From positions 1 through 12,143 of the forward strand of contig CATZDQ010000030.1 of NCBI GenBank assembly GCA_958417695.1: a stretch of 12,143 nucleotides of DNA. The letters are read 5' to 3'. The notes below the pieces were generated by a model, which saw nothing but the letters and a program-made list of their open reading frames with translations, ran no database searches and had not been told where the DNA came from. Shown piece after piece: positions 4,991 through 11,778 of this stretch. Positions within the stretch are counted from its first letter, which is position 1. Each line of letters opens with the position of its first letter. Source of the stretch: an uncultured Clostridiaceae bacterium. GTDB lineage: Bacteria; Bacillota; Clostridia; TANB77; CAG-508. Made by a program: the position numbers and the translations under genes.

Positions 4991-7963
4991 ATGAAAATGA
5001 AAAAAATAAAAAACTTTTCTCCAAAACCAGAAAGAGCAGTTACATTAATGGCTCTAGTTATTACTATAATTGCTATTATCGTATTAGCGGGTGTGAGCCT
5101 AACACTAGTCATGGGTGAAAATGGACTGTTAGAAAAATCAAGAATAGCAAAAGAAGAGACGCAGATTAACGCTTATGCAGAACATATAGAAATTATTAGA
5201 CCAGAATTAGAAGTAAAACGAAATCTAGAAAAAATCTCTTTAAAAGAAATGATGGATGCATATGAAGAAAAGATAAAAGAAAAAGAACAATTTAAAGACT
5301 CTCAAATAATTAGAAGAAATGAAACAACAGTGCAAGTTATAACACCAGAAGAATATGTTTATATTGTGACACCTACTGGAACAGATTATATCGGGAAACA
5401 AGGGGATACCATCCCACCAGATTTACAGCAAAGTGATATAACCTTCACGATGACACCAACCGATTGGACCAATAAAACTGTCACAATAGCTATGGCATCT
5501 AAAATCACAGGTTATCATCTACAATATAGCTTAGATGCTATTACTTGGAAAGAATATAGTCAGGAAATAGAAGTAACTAACAATGGTACCATTTATGCAA
5601 GACTTGCTAATGATAAATCAGAAGCAGGTGGCTATGCCACTACCAATATATTAAATATTGATAAATTAGCACCTAATGCCTTTACACCACAAGTAGAAAT
5701 AAATAGCAATCGAGCAACGATAACAGCAACCGTAACAGACCAAGCAAAAACAGATACAGATGGTAGTAGTGGTATTGCCAAATATTATTTTAGTAAGGAT
5801 AATGGTGTTACTTGGGAACCAAGTACAGGACAAGTTTCTAATAAATATACTTTTTCTAATTTAACACAAGCTAAAGAATATAGTTTTGTAGTAAAAGCAG
5901 TGGATAAAGCAGGAAATGAAAAAGTAAGTACTATTGTGAAAAAATCAACAGAAGCAATACCAGATTTAATTACTAGCAATACCACATTTACTTATGCACC
6001 AACTAGTTGGACAAATGGAAATGTAGTTGTAAAGATAACTACCTCTGTAACAGGTTATACATTAGAATATAGTACAAACGGTACTAATTGGAGCAACTAT
6101 CCAGCTACTGGTATTACGATGACACAAAATGGAACTATCTACGCCAGAGTGAAAGATAGTACGGGACAAGTAGGAAGTTATGCAAGCGGTAATGTTGCCA
6201 ATATTGATAAACTAACGCCAAATGATTTTACACCAAAAGTAAGTTTAACAAGTAATAGTGCTACACTAACAGGAAGTACTAATGACCAAGCTAAAAATGA
6301 AGCTAATGGAAATAGTGGTATTGCCAAATATTATTTTAGTAAAGATAATGGGACTACTTGGGAACCAAATGAAGGACAAACTAGTACTAGCTATACCTTT
6401 CAGAATTTGGCACAAGCAAAAGCTTATACCTTTAAAATGAAAGCCATTGATAATGCTGGTAATGAAAAAGTATCTAGCACAGTAAATGGAAGTACACAAG
6501 CTATACCAGGTTTAAATACAACCAATACCACTTTTAGCTATACACCAAGTACATGGACCAATGGTAATGTAGTTATTAAAATTACGACTACAGTTAGTGG
6601 CTATACTTTACAATATAGTGTGGACGGTAATAATTGGGCCAACTACCCAAGTTCTGGTTTTCAAGTAGGTACTAATGGAACGATTTATGCCAGAGTAAAA
6701 GACAATACAAATCAAATAGGAAATTACATAACAGGAAATATAGCCAATATTGATAAATTAGCACCAAATGGATTTAATGCTAAAGTCACATTGACGAGTA
6801 ATAGCGCTACGTTAACAGGAAGTACAACTGACCAAGGAAAAACTGCAACCAATGGTAGTAGTGGTATCGCTAAATATTACTTTAGTAAAGATAATGGCAA
6901 TACCTGGGAGCCAAATGCAGGACAAACAGGAACCAGTTATACCTTTCAGAATTTAACACAAGGAACTACTTATAATTTTAAGATGAAAGCAGTAGATAAT
7001 GCTGGTAATGAAAAAATAACAGGTAGTGTAAGTAGTGATACAACAAAAGTACCAGAATTAAATACAAGTAATACGACTTTTAGTTATACACCAAGTACAT
7101 GGACAAACGGAAATGTAGTTGTAAAAATAACAACAACTGTTAGTAGTGGAGGCTATATCTTGCAGTATAGCACCAATGGAAGCACCTGGACAGATTATCC
7201 ATCAGCAGGAATTACAATGACAGCTAATGGAGCCGTCTATGCTAGAGTAAAAGATAGCACAGGACAAATTGGCGGTTATGCGACAGGTAATGTAACCAAT
7301 ATTGACAAAACAGTACCACAAGCAGCAGCACTTAATTTAAGTGGTGCAGGAACTGTAACTGCTAATCCAAAAGTAAATGTAACCGTTACACATAAAGATA
7401 ATGAGAGCAATATAAATATAGGTAAAGCAAAATGGATATTTAACAAAAGTGCTACAGCAATAGGAACCAATAGTGCAAGTTATACAGGTGGTACATTTAC
7501 GAGTAATGGACAGCAATTAAGTCTTCCTATATCAGCAGATGGAACCTATTACCTACATGTATTAACAGTAGACAATGCAGGAAATAGTAAAGAAACCATT
7601 TCCAAAGCAATTACCATGGTAACGAATAAACACCATCATACAGGAAATAATACAGCAGCAGGTGGCTGTTATGTAAAAACACCCCATACGGTTACAAAAC
7701 AGTGTAATGAGAATGTATCCATGAATCGTGACAATGCCGGTTGGGAACAATGGGATACAGGAAGTTGTATGGCAGGGCCAGTAGCTGGCTACTGTTCAAA
7801 AGGCCATAGAGTGACAGGACAAGTAACTTGGGGATATGGTACTTCTTGGACAGGTACAACCACTGGAAGATGTACACAAAGTTATACAGAAACAACTTAT
7901 ACCTATGACCTAGGATGTGGATACCAAGAAAATCAAATTTTATCTTATACGATTAGTTATTAA
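4991..7963 (+). CDS. large prepilin-like surface protein with Ig/Fn3 repeats and Cys-rich C-terminus
   Basis: This 990-residue protein was probably secreted as an adhesin or surface fibre. Residues 1-16 are basic and end in 'PERA'. Residues 17-41 (starting VTLMALVITII) form the hydrophobic helix of a type IV prepilin-like leader, with Ala instead of Gly before the cleavage point and no Glu at +5. A charged helical and small globular part follows (42-149). Residues 150-776 are a tandem array: an Ig-like module (opening with TxTxWTN, closing with NIDKxxP) alternates with an Fn3-like module (SGIAKYYFSKDNG...WEP...AGNEK). There are four Ig-like and three Fn3-like copies. Residues 777-876 are one further Ig-like module. 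The end has HHH at 881-883 and six cysteines (893, 905, 926, 935, 961, 976), including 'YCSKGH' and a terminal 'CGY'. There is no LPxTG motif or C-terminal helix. The start at ATG 4991 follows AAAGGTGGGG at 4971-4980. It forms one unit with the preceding gene. The ligand is unknown. Confidence 0.85.
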   Translation: MKMKKIKNFSPKPERAVTLMALVITIIAIIVLAGVSLTLVMGENGLLEKSRIAKEETQINAYAEHIEIIRPELEVKRNLEKISLKEMMDAYEEKIKEKEQFKDSQIIRRNETTVQVITPEEYVYIVTPTGTDYIGKQGDTIPPDLQQSDITFTMTPTDWTNKTVTIAMASKITGYHLQYSLDAITWKEYSQEIEVTNNGTIYARLANDKSEAGGYATTNILNIDKLAPNAFTPQVEINSNRATITATVTDQAKTDTDGSSGIAKYYFSKDNGVTWEPSTGQVSNKYTFSNLTQAKEYSFVVKAVDKAGNEKVSTIVKKSTEAIPDLITSNTTFTYAPTSWTNGNVVVKITTSVTGYTLEYSTNGTNWSNYPATGITMTQNGTIYARVKDSTGQVGSYASGNVANIDKLTPNDFTPKVSLTSNSATLTGSTNDQAKNEANGNSGIAKYYFSKDNGTTWEPNEGQTSTSYTFQNLAQAKAYTFKMKAIDNAGNEKVSSTVNGSTQAIPGLNTTNTTFSYTPSTWTNGNVVIKITTTVSGYTLQYSVDGNNWANYPSSGFQVGTNGTIYARVKDNTNQIGNYITGNIANIDKLAPNGFNAKVTLTSNSATLTGSTTDQGKTATNGSSGIAKYYFSKDNGNTWEPNAGQTGTSYTFQNLTQGTTYNFKMKAVDNAGNEKITGSVSSDTTKVPELNTSNTTFSYTPSTWTNGNVVVKITTTVSSGGYILQYSTNGSTWTDYPSAGITMTANGAVYARVKDSTGQIGGYATGNVTNIDKTVPQAAALNLSGAGTVTANPKVNVTVTHKDNESNINIGKAKWIFNKSATAIGTNSASYTGGTFTSNGQQLSLPISADGTYYLHVLTVDNAGNSKETISKAITMVTNKHHHTGNNTAAGGCYVKTPHTVTKQCNENVSMNRDNAGWEQWDTGSCMAGPVAGYCSKGHRVTGQVTWGYGTSWTGTTTGRCTQSYTETTYTYDLGCGYQENQILSYTISY
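5438..7318 (+). repeat. 3.5-fold tandem coding repeat, 546-bp period
   Basis: Units start at about 5438, 5969, 6515 and 7061. Units 2 and 3 are exactly 182 codons, measured between NIDKxxP ends at residues 228, 410 and 592; the next end is at 776 (184) because of a two-residue insertion in 'TVSSGGY'. Unit 1 is the most divergent, and the last is only the Ig-like half. Many differences between units 2-4 are synonymous, indicating old duplications held by protein-level selection. Confidence 0.9.
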
Positions 7964-7998
7964 GATAATGTAGAAAAAGAAGAATAGAAAGAAGAAGA

Positions 7999-8057
7999 GG
8001 ATATCACCCAAAAAGAAGCTTGAGAAAGTTTCCTTCATATGGGATATCCTTTTTTTT
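7999..8057 (+). terminator. intrinsic terminator after the repeat-protein gene
   Basis: GGATATC at 7999-8005 and CCA at 8008-8010 pair with TGG-GATATCC at 8040-8049 (two-base bulge), closing a purine-rich loop that can form an inner GAAG/CTTC stem. Eight T follow (8050-8057). The remaining ~130 bases to the next gene hold AT-rich sequence in which I could not identify a confident promoter. Confidence 0.8.
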
Positions 8058-8186
8058 GTAAAATAAAAAGCATTATACATATCTCTTATAAGATAGAAAA
8101 TTCATAAGAAATCCAGTTCTAAAGTAGACAAGACATGAATATATATAGATATATGACAATGAAAGAAAAAAGAGGAGGCATGTAAA

Positions 8187-8483
8187 ATGGCATTAGAAGA
8201 AAGAAAAATGACCAATACCAATGTCATTCAAAATTTAGTATTAGAAAATAGAGAAAAACTAAGCATTTCAGGTGTATTAGATGTACTTAGCTTTGATGAC
8301 CAGGTGGTTATTGTAGAAACAGACTTAGGTCTATTAACGATAAAAGGAGAAAACCTAAGAATTAACAAATTAAGTATTGATACTTCTGAAGTAATTGTAG
8401 AAGGTGAGATTTATAACCTGGCATATAGTGAAAATGACATGGATAAAAAAGCAAGTGGTTTTTTAGGAAAAATATTTAAATAA
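8187..8483 (+). CDS. yabP: sporulation protein YabP
   Basis: This 98-residue protein matches YabP, a conserved protein needed for sporulation. In Bacillus subtilis its gene is expressed under sigma-E in the mother cell and paired with yabQ. The visible family pattern is a small beta-rich domain: 'LVLENREKLSISGVLDVLSFDD', then 'VETDLGLLTIKGENLRINKLSIDTSEVIVEGEI' (about 17-80), then a short helical tail ending 'GFLGKIFK'. There is no signal or membrane segment. ATG 8187 has AGGAGG at 8173-8178 with ideal eight-base spacing. The gene is followed after six bases by the yabQ ribosome binding site, so the two are an operon. By analogy a sigma-E promoter would be expected upstream, but I could not identify one reliably in the AT-rich 8060-8186 stretch. 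Confidence 0.93.
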   Translation: MALEERKMTNTNVIQNLVLENREKLSISGVLDVLSFDDQVVIVETDLGLLTIKGENLRINKLSIDTSEVIVEGEIYNLAYSENDMDKKASGFLGKIFK

Positions 8484-8498
8484 TAGAGGGTGAAGCAT

Positions 8499-9047
8499 TT
8501 GGAAAATATACTAACAACACAACTATATTCTTTACTCATTTTTACCATCAGTGGCATGGTAATAGGTGTCTTTTTTGATTTATTTAGAATATTAAGAAAA
8601 TCTTTTAAAACACCAGACATAGTTACTTATATAGAAGATATTTTATTTTGGATATGTACAGGTAGTTTTCTATTATACATTTTATTCAGCTTTCAAAATG
8701 GGGAAATTAGAAGCTATGTCATTTTAGGACTGCTATCAGGCATTTTAATTTATATCCTAACCATTAGCCATTATTTCGTAAAATTTAATGTCACCATCTT
8801 AACTTTTTGTAAAACTATCCTTGCTAAAATTTTAAAAATAGTATTCTATCCTTTTTCTATATTATTTAGATTTTTTAAAAAAGTTATAGGAAAGCCATTT
8901 TCTTTTTTAGTTATCAATATCCGTAAACTTTCTACAAATTTTAACAAAAAAATTACGGAAAAAGTAAAAAAGAAGAAAAAAACAAAAAAAGTTAAGGAAA
9001 ATGTTAAGAAAAAGAAGGAATTTCATAAAAAATGTAGAAAAATATAA
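8499..9047 (+). CDS. yabQ: spore cortex protein YabQ, with lysine-rich tail
   Basis: YabQ is a mother-cell membrane protein required for spore cortex formation in B. subtilis. This version has about 182 residues. Three clear membrane segments are visible: 'LYSLLIFTISGMVIGVFFDLF', 'ILFWICTGSFLLYILFSF' and 'YVILGLLSGILIYILTI'. An amphipathic or fourth helix follows near 'ILKIVFYPFSILFRFF'. 'GVFFDLFRILRK' after the first segment is typical of the family. I chose TTG 8499 because GAGGG at 8486-8490 is eight bases upstream. The in-frame GTG at 8490 overlaps that ribosome binding site and is unlikely. The C-terminus is extraordinary: 18 of the last 33 residues are Lys, encoded largely by AAA. This tail is presumably cytosolic and could contact acidic lipid or nucleic acid, which is inference. 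The gene follows yabP directly and precedes divIC. Confidence 0.9.
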   Translation: MENILTTQLYSLLIFTISGMVIGVFFDLFRILRKSFKTPDIVTYIEDILFWICTGSFLLYILFSFQNGEIRSYVILGLLSGILIYILTISHYFVKFNVTILTFCKTILAKILKIVFYPFSILFRFFKKVIGKPFSFLVINIRKLSTNFNKKITEKVKKKKKTKKVKENVKKKKEFHKKCRKI

Positions 9048-9061
9048 GTAGAATAATTTAG

Positions 9062-9073
9062 ATTTGTACAAAT
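9062..9073. other. perfect 12-base palindrome between yabQ and divIC
   Basis: ATTTGTACAAAT at 9062-9073 is fully self-complementary and lies 29 bases before the likely divIC start. It could be a dimeric regulator site, but such AT-rich palindromes also arise by chance. Confidence 0.25.
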
Positions 9074-9101
9074 TGATAAAACTGGAGAGATGATTAAACA
9101 T

Positions 9102-9377
9102 ATGAAAATTTTAAAGAAATTTTATAAAAAAATATTGATTGGTATCATAGCTATATATGTAATTAGTATCTTTATTTCCCAACAAAAAACATTAAGCGCA
9201 TACCAACAAGAAGTTGATAATTATGAAACACAAATTGCTAGAGAAGAAGATACAAAAGAATCTCTAACAAACATGAAAGATAATGTGAACTCTCCAGAAT
9301 ATATAGAAGAAGTTGCTAGAGAAAAGTTAGGTATGTATTTACCAAATGAAAGAGTTTATATTGATATGGCTAAATAA
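9102..9377 (+). CDS. divIC: septum formation initiator, DivIC/FtsB family
   Basis: This ~91-residue bitopic membrane protein is the DivIC/FtsB type. Such proteins join the divisome with FtsL and DivIB/FtsQ and help activate septal peptidoglycan synthesis. The layout fits the family: short basic cytosolic N-terminus (KILKKFYKK), one membrane helix ('ILIGIIAIYVISIFI'), an extracytoplasmic coiled coil (about 29-65), then the conserved 'SPEYIEEVAREKLGMYLPNE' ending. The first ATG at 9090 is only two bases from GGAGAG (9084-9089), too close to be used. ATG 9102 has 12-base spacing, so I prefer it with some doubt. The order yabP-yabQ-divIC is conserved in Bacillus and clostridia. The S1-domain gene usually next (yabR) is absent, and an insulated rho gene follows instead. 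Confidence 0.92.
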   Translation: MKILKKFYKKILIGIIAIYVISIFISQQKTLSAYQQEVDNYETQIAREEDTKESLTNMKDNVNSPEYIEEVAREKLGMYLPNERVYIDMAK

Positions 9378-9395
9378 AAGAGTCTATAGGTATAC

Positions 9396-9421
9396 AAAAG
9401 AGATGAAAATCTCTTTTTTTT
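9396..9421 (+). terminator. intrinsic terminator after divIC
   Basis: A perfect 9-bp stem (9396-9404 with 9409-9417) with a GAAA loop leads into eight T (9414-9421). It insulates the yabP-yabQ-divIC operon from rho. Confidence 0.9.
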
Positions 9422-9422
9422 C

Positions 9423-9451
9423 TTTACATTTTCTGTAAAAAGTAGTATAAT
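9423..9451 (+). promoter_or_regulatory. sigma-A-type promoter of rho
   Basis: TTTACA at 9423-9428, a 17-base spacer and a perfect TATAAT at 9446-9451 follow directly after a terminator. Transcription should start near 9458, giving a leader of about 105 bases before the rho start codon. Confidence 0.85.
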
Positions 9452-9562
9452 CATAACAGTTACTTCAAAAAGAGTTAATTTCTTGTTTTTTCCAGAGAGA
9501 AAAGATGTTAACAAAAAAATCAATAAAAGAAAGAATAAAAAAGAATAGGGGGGCTATTTTGT
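9452..9562 (+). promoter_or_regulatory. rho mRNA leader with overlapping small ORF
   Basis: The leader contains an ATG at 9505 opening a 39-codon frame that ends at 9624, overlapping the first 62 bases of rho in another frame. Its product would be basic (MLTKKSIKERIKKNRG...). A purine-rich GAGAGAAAAG precedes it, a weak ribosome site. GTTAA near 9474 and TTAAC at 9507-9511 could form an imperfect hairpin around this start. Rho genes in other bacteria are autoregulated through their leaders; whether this one is cannot be told from sequence. Confidence 0.3.
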
Positions 9563-10945
9563 ATGGATTTACAAAATGCAACATTGGTAGAATTGCGTCA
9601 ATTTGCCAAGGAAAAAGGGATTAAAAATGTGTCAAAATTGAAGAAAGAAGAATTAATACAATTGTTAGATAGTAATCAAGAAGAAAATAAAAGCATAGAG
9701 GAAAAAACGGTGGTAGCAGAACCTAAAAAATTCTATCCATTGGTACGTGAAAATGAGGAAACAAAAACAGAAGAAGAACCTATGCTACAGGCTGGCGCAG
9801 GCTACCAGCTAACAAGTGAAGATGATAGAATTGTAGAGGGAATCTTAGAAATTCTACCAGATGGTTATGGATTTTTAAGAGGTGAAAATTATTTATCTAC
9901 ACCAAAAGATATTTATATTTCACCAATTCAAATTAGAAGATTTCGTTTAGATAAAGGTGACAAGATAAAAGGAATTGCTAGACTTCCTAAAGAAGGAGAG
10001 AAATTCCCTGCCTTAATTTATGTGGGAGAAGTTAATGGAGAAGCACCAGAAAAGGCCTATAGACGTATTAAATTCGATGATTTAACACCTATCTATCCAG
10101 AAGAAAGATTAAAGCTAGAAACTATATCTACCGAATATGCAATGCGTCTAATTGATATTATCTCTCCTATTGGAAAAGGGCAAAGAGGTCAAATTGTAGC
10201 ACCTCCAAAAGTTGGTAAAACGACTTTATTAAAGAAAATAGCCAATAGTATTAGTAAAAACAATCCTGAAGTAGAGTTAATTGTATTATTAATAGATGAG
10301 AGACCAGAGGAAGTTACCGATATGAGACGTTCTATTCAAGGAGAAGTGATTTATTCTACATTTGATGAATTACCAGAGCATCATGTAAAGGTAGCAGAAA
10401 TGGTATTAGAACGAGCAAAGAGATTAGTAGAACATAAAAAAGATGTAGTTATTCTATTAGACAGTATTACCAGACTAGCACGTGCGTATAACTTAGTAAT
10501 TCCTTCTTCTGGAAGAACATTATCTGGTGGTTTAGATCCAAGTGCATTACATAAACCTAAGAAATTCTTTGGAGCTGCTAGAAATATTGAACATGGAGGA
10601 AGTTTAACCATTTTAGCTACTTCTTTAATTGAGACAGGTAGCCGTATGGATGATGTGATTTTTGAAGAATTCAAAGGAACTGGTAATATGGAAGTACATT
10701 TGGACAGGTCTTTATCAGAAAAACGTATTTTCCCAGCAATTGATATCAATAAATCAGGAACAAGAAAAGAAGAAAAATTGTTAACACCAAAAGAACTAGA
10801 AACTGTATTTGCTCTAAGAAAAGCTTTATCCAGTATGCCTGTAGCAGATGTGACAGAGCAATTATTAAATCAGATGGTTAAGACAAAGACCAATAGTGAA
10901 TTTTTAGAAAAGATAGATAGTTTTTTATATCGTTTTAAATCTTAG
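9563..10945 (+). CDS. rho: transcription termination factor Rho
   Basis: Rho is a hexameric RNA-binding ATPase that translocates along untranslated mRNA and releases RNA polymerase. This 460-residue protein has the full architecture. A Rho-N/SAP-like helical domain is at 1-36 ('LVELRQFAKEKGI'). A charged linker (37-85) is longer than in E. coli Rho. A cold-shock-type RNA-binding domain follows, with 'LPDGYGFLR' at 98-106. The RecA-like motor has Walker A PPKVGKTT at 214-221 and Walker B 'VVILLDS' ending at Asp300. The Q-loop segment 'SSGRTLSGGLDP' is at 315-326, and 'ETGSRMDDVIFEEFKGTGNMEVHL' occupies 357-380. No motor residue looks lost. ATG 9563 has AGGGGGG at 9547-9553, nine bases away. 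The gene has its own promoter and appears monocistronic. It lacks the rpmE neighbour often found beside rho. Confidence 0.97.
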   Translation: MDLQNATLVELRQFAKEKGIKNVSKLKKEELIQLLDSNQEENKSIEEKTVVAEPKKFYPLVRENEETKTEEEPMLQAGAGYQLTSEDDRIVEGILEILPDGYGFLRGENYLSTPKDIYISPIQIRRFRLDKGDKIKGIARLPKEGEKFPALIYVGEVNGEAPEKAYRRIKFDDLTPIYPEERLKLETISTEYAMRLIDIISPIGKGQRGQIVAPPKVGKTTLLKKIANSISKNNPEVELIVLLIDERPEEVTDMRRSIQGEVIYSTFDELPEHHVKVAEMVLERAKRLVEHKKDVVILLDSITRLARAYNLVIPSSGRTLSGGLDPSALHKPKKFFGAARNIEHGGSLTILATSLIETGSRMDDVIFEEFKGTGNMEVHLDRSLSEKRIFPAIDINKSGTRKEEKLLTPKELETVFALRKALSSMPVADVTEQLLNQMVKTKTNSEFLEKIDSFLYRFKS

Positions 10946-10957
10946 TAAAAAATAAAT

Positions 10958-10994
10958 AGAAGACATAGAAGTAGACATATATTCTATGTCTTCT
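10958..10994 (+). terminator. hairpin after rho, weak or atypical terminator
   Basis: A perfect 13-bp stem (10958-10970 with 10982-10994) with an 11-base loop begins 12 bases after the rho stop. The following bases, GTTCTTCATAAAA, are only partly T-rich, so termination may be inefficient. The rest of the gap to 11082 is AT-rich, with TACAAT at 11049-11054 as a possible -10 but no good -35. Confidence 0.55.
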
Positions 10995-11082
10995 GTTCTT
11001 CATAAAATATTCAGAATTTAGCTACTTTATTTTTAATAAAATATACCATACAATAAAGAAAAAACGTAAGGGGGATATCAAA

Positions 11083-11766
11083 TTGAAGGAAATATTAAAA
11101 GTAGAAAATTTAACAAAAACTTATGGTAAAAAAGATACACAAGTTATAGCTTTAGACCATGTTTCTTTTTCTGTTGAGGAAGGAGAATTTATAGCTATTG
11201 TTGGAAGTTCTGGAAGTGGAAAATCTACATTATTACATTTAATTGGCGGTGTAGATAGACCAAGTAGTGGTAAAGTATGGATAGATGGCACAGATATTTA
11301 TCAACTAAATAATGATGACTTGGCAGTTTTCAGACGTAGAAAAATAGGTTTAATTTATCAATTTTATAATTTAATTCCGATTTTGAATGTAAAAGAAAAT
11401 ATTACCTTACCATGTAAATTAGATGGCAAGAAAGAAGATAAGGCATATTTAGAAGAACTAATTCGTACTTTAGGTTTACAAGATAGAATTGAACATTTAC
11501 CAAATGAGTTATCTGGCGGACAACAACAACGTGTTTCTATAGGAAGAGCCTTAATGAATAGACCATCTATTGTACTTGCTGATGAGCCAACTGGCAACTT
11601 AGATAGTAAAGTGTCTAAAGAAATTATGGACTTATTAAAAATTTCTAATCAGAAGTACCATCAAACCATTTTACTAATTACGCATGATGAAAAAATAGCC
11701 GCACAAGCAGATAGAATTTTAACAATACAAGATGGTAAGATTATGAAAGACGAAAGAAATAGGTAA
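11083..11766 (+). CDS. ABC transporter ATP-binding protein, MacB/LolD-BceA type
   Basis: This 227-residue ATPase should drive an FtsX-family permease in a mechanotransmission-type ABC transporter. Such systems export or detoxify peptides or lipoproteins at the membrane. The motifs are complete: Walker A GSSGSGKST at 41-49, Q-loop 'YQFYNLIP' with Gln93, signature LSGGQ at 143-147, Walker B 'IVLADE' at 163-168 followed by PTGNLDS, and H-loop His201. 'NVKENITLP' after the Q-loop and the size are typical of the MacB/LolD/BceA group. The start is TTG 11083, with AAGGGGG at 11068-11074 eight bases upstream. The permease gene begins 12 bases after its stop, so they form an operon. No response regulator or sensor kinase gene, as seen beside bceAB, lies upstream in the window. 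The substrate is unknown. Confidence 0.95.
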   Translation: MKEILKVENLTKTYGKKDTQVIALDHVSFSVEEGEFIAIVGSSGSGKSTLLHLIGGVDRPSSGKVWIDGTDIYQLNNDDLAVFRRRKIGLIYQFYNLIPILNVKENITLPCKLDGKKEDKAYLEELIRTLGLQDRIEHLPNELSGGQQQRVSIGRALMNRPSIVLADEPTGNLDSKVSKEIMDLLKISNQKYHQTILLITHDEKIAAQADRILTIQDGKIMKDERNR

Positions 11767-11778
11767 GGGGGAAAATAT

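Noticed and set aside
5785..7895. Several minus-strand open frames inside the repeat-protein gene
   Set aside because: They are antisense shadows of the repetitive coding sequence, lack ribosome sites and resemble no protein family.
4991..7963. LPxTG or other C-terminal wall anchor on the repeat protein
   Set aside because: The protein ends in polar Tyr/Ser-rich residues with no LPxTG, hydrophobic helix or basic tail.
8060..8186. Sigma-E promoter expected upstream of yabP
   Set aside because: CATA-containing stretches exist, but none pairs with a -35 element at proper spacing; TAGACA at 8125-8130 also lacks a well-spaced -10.
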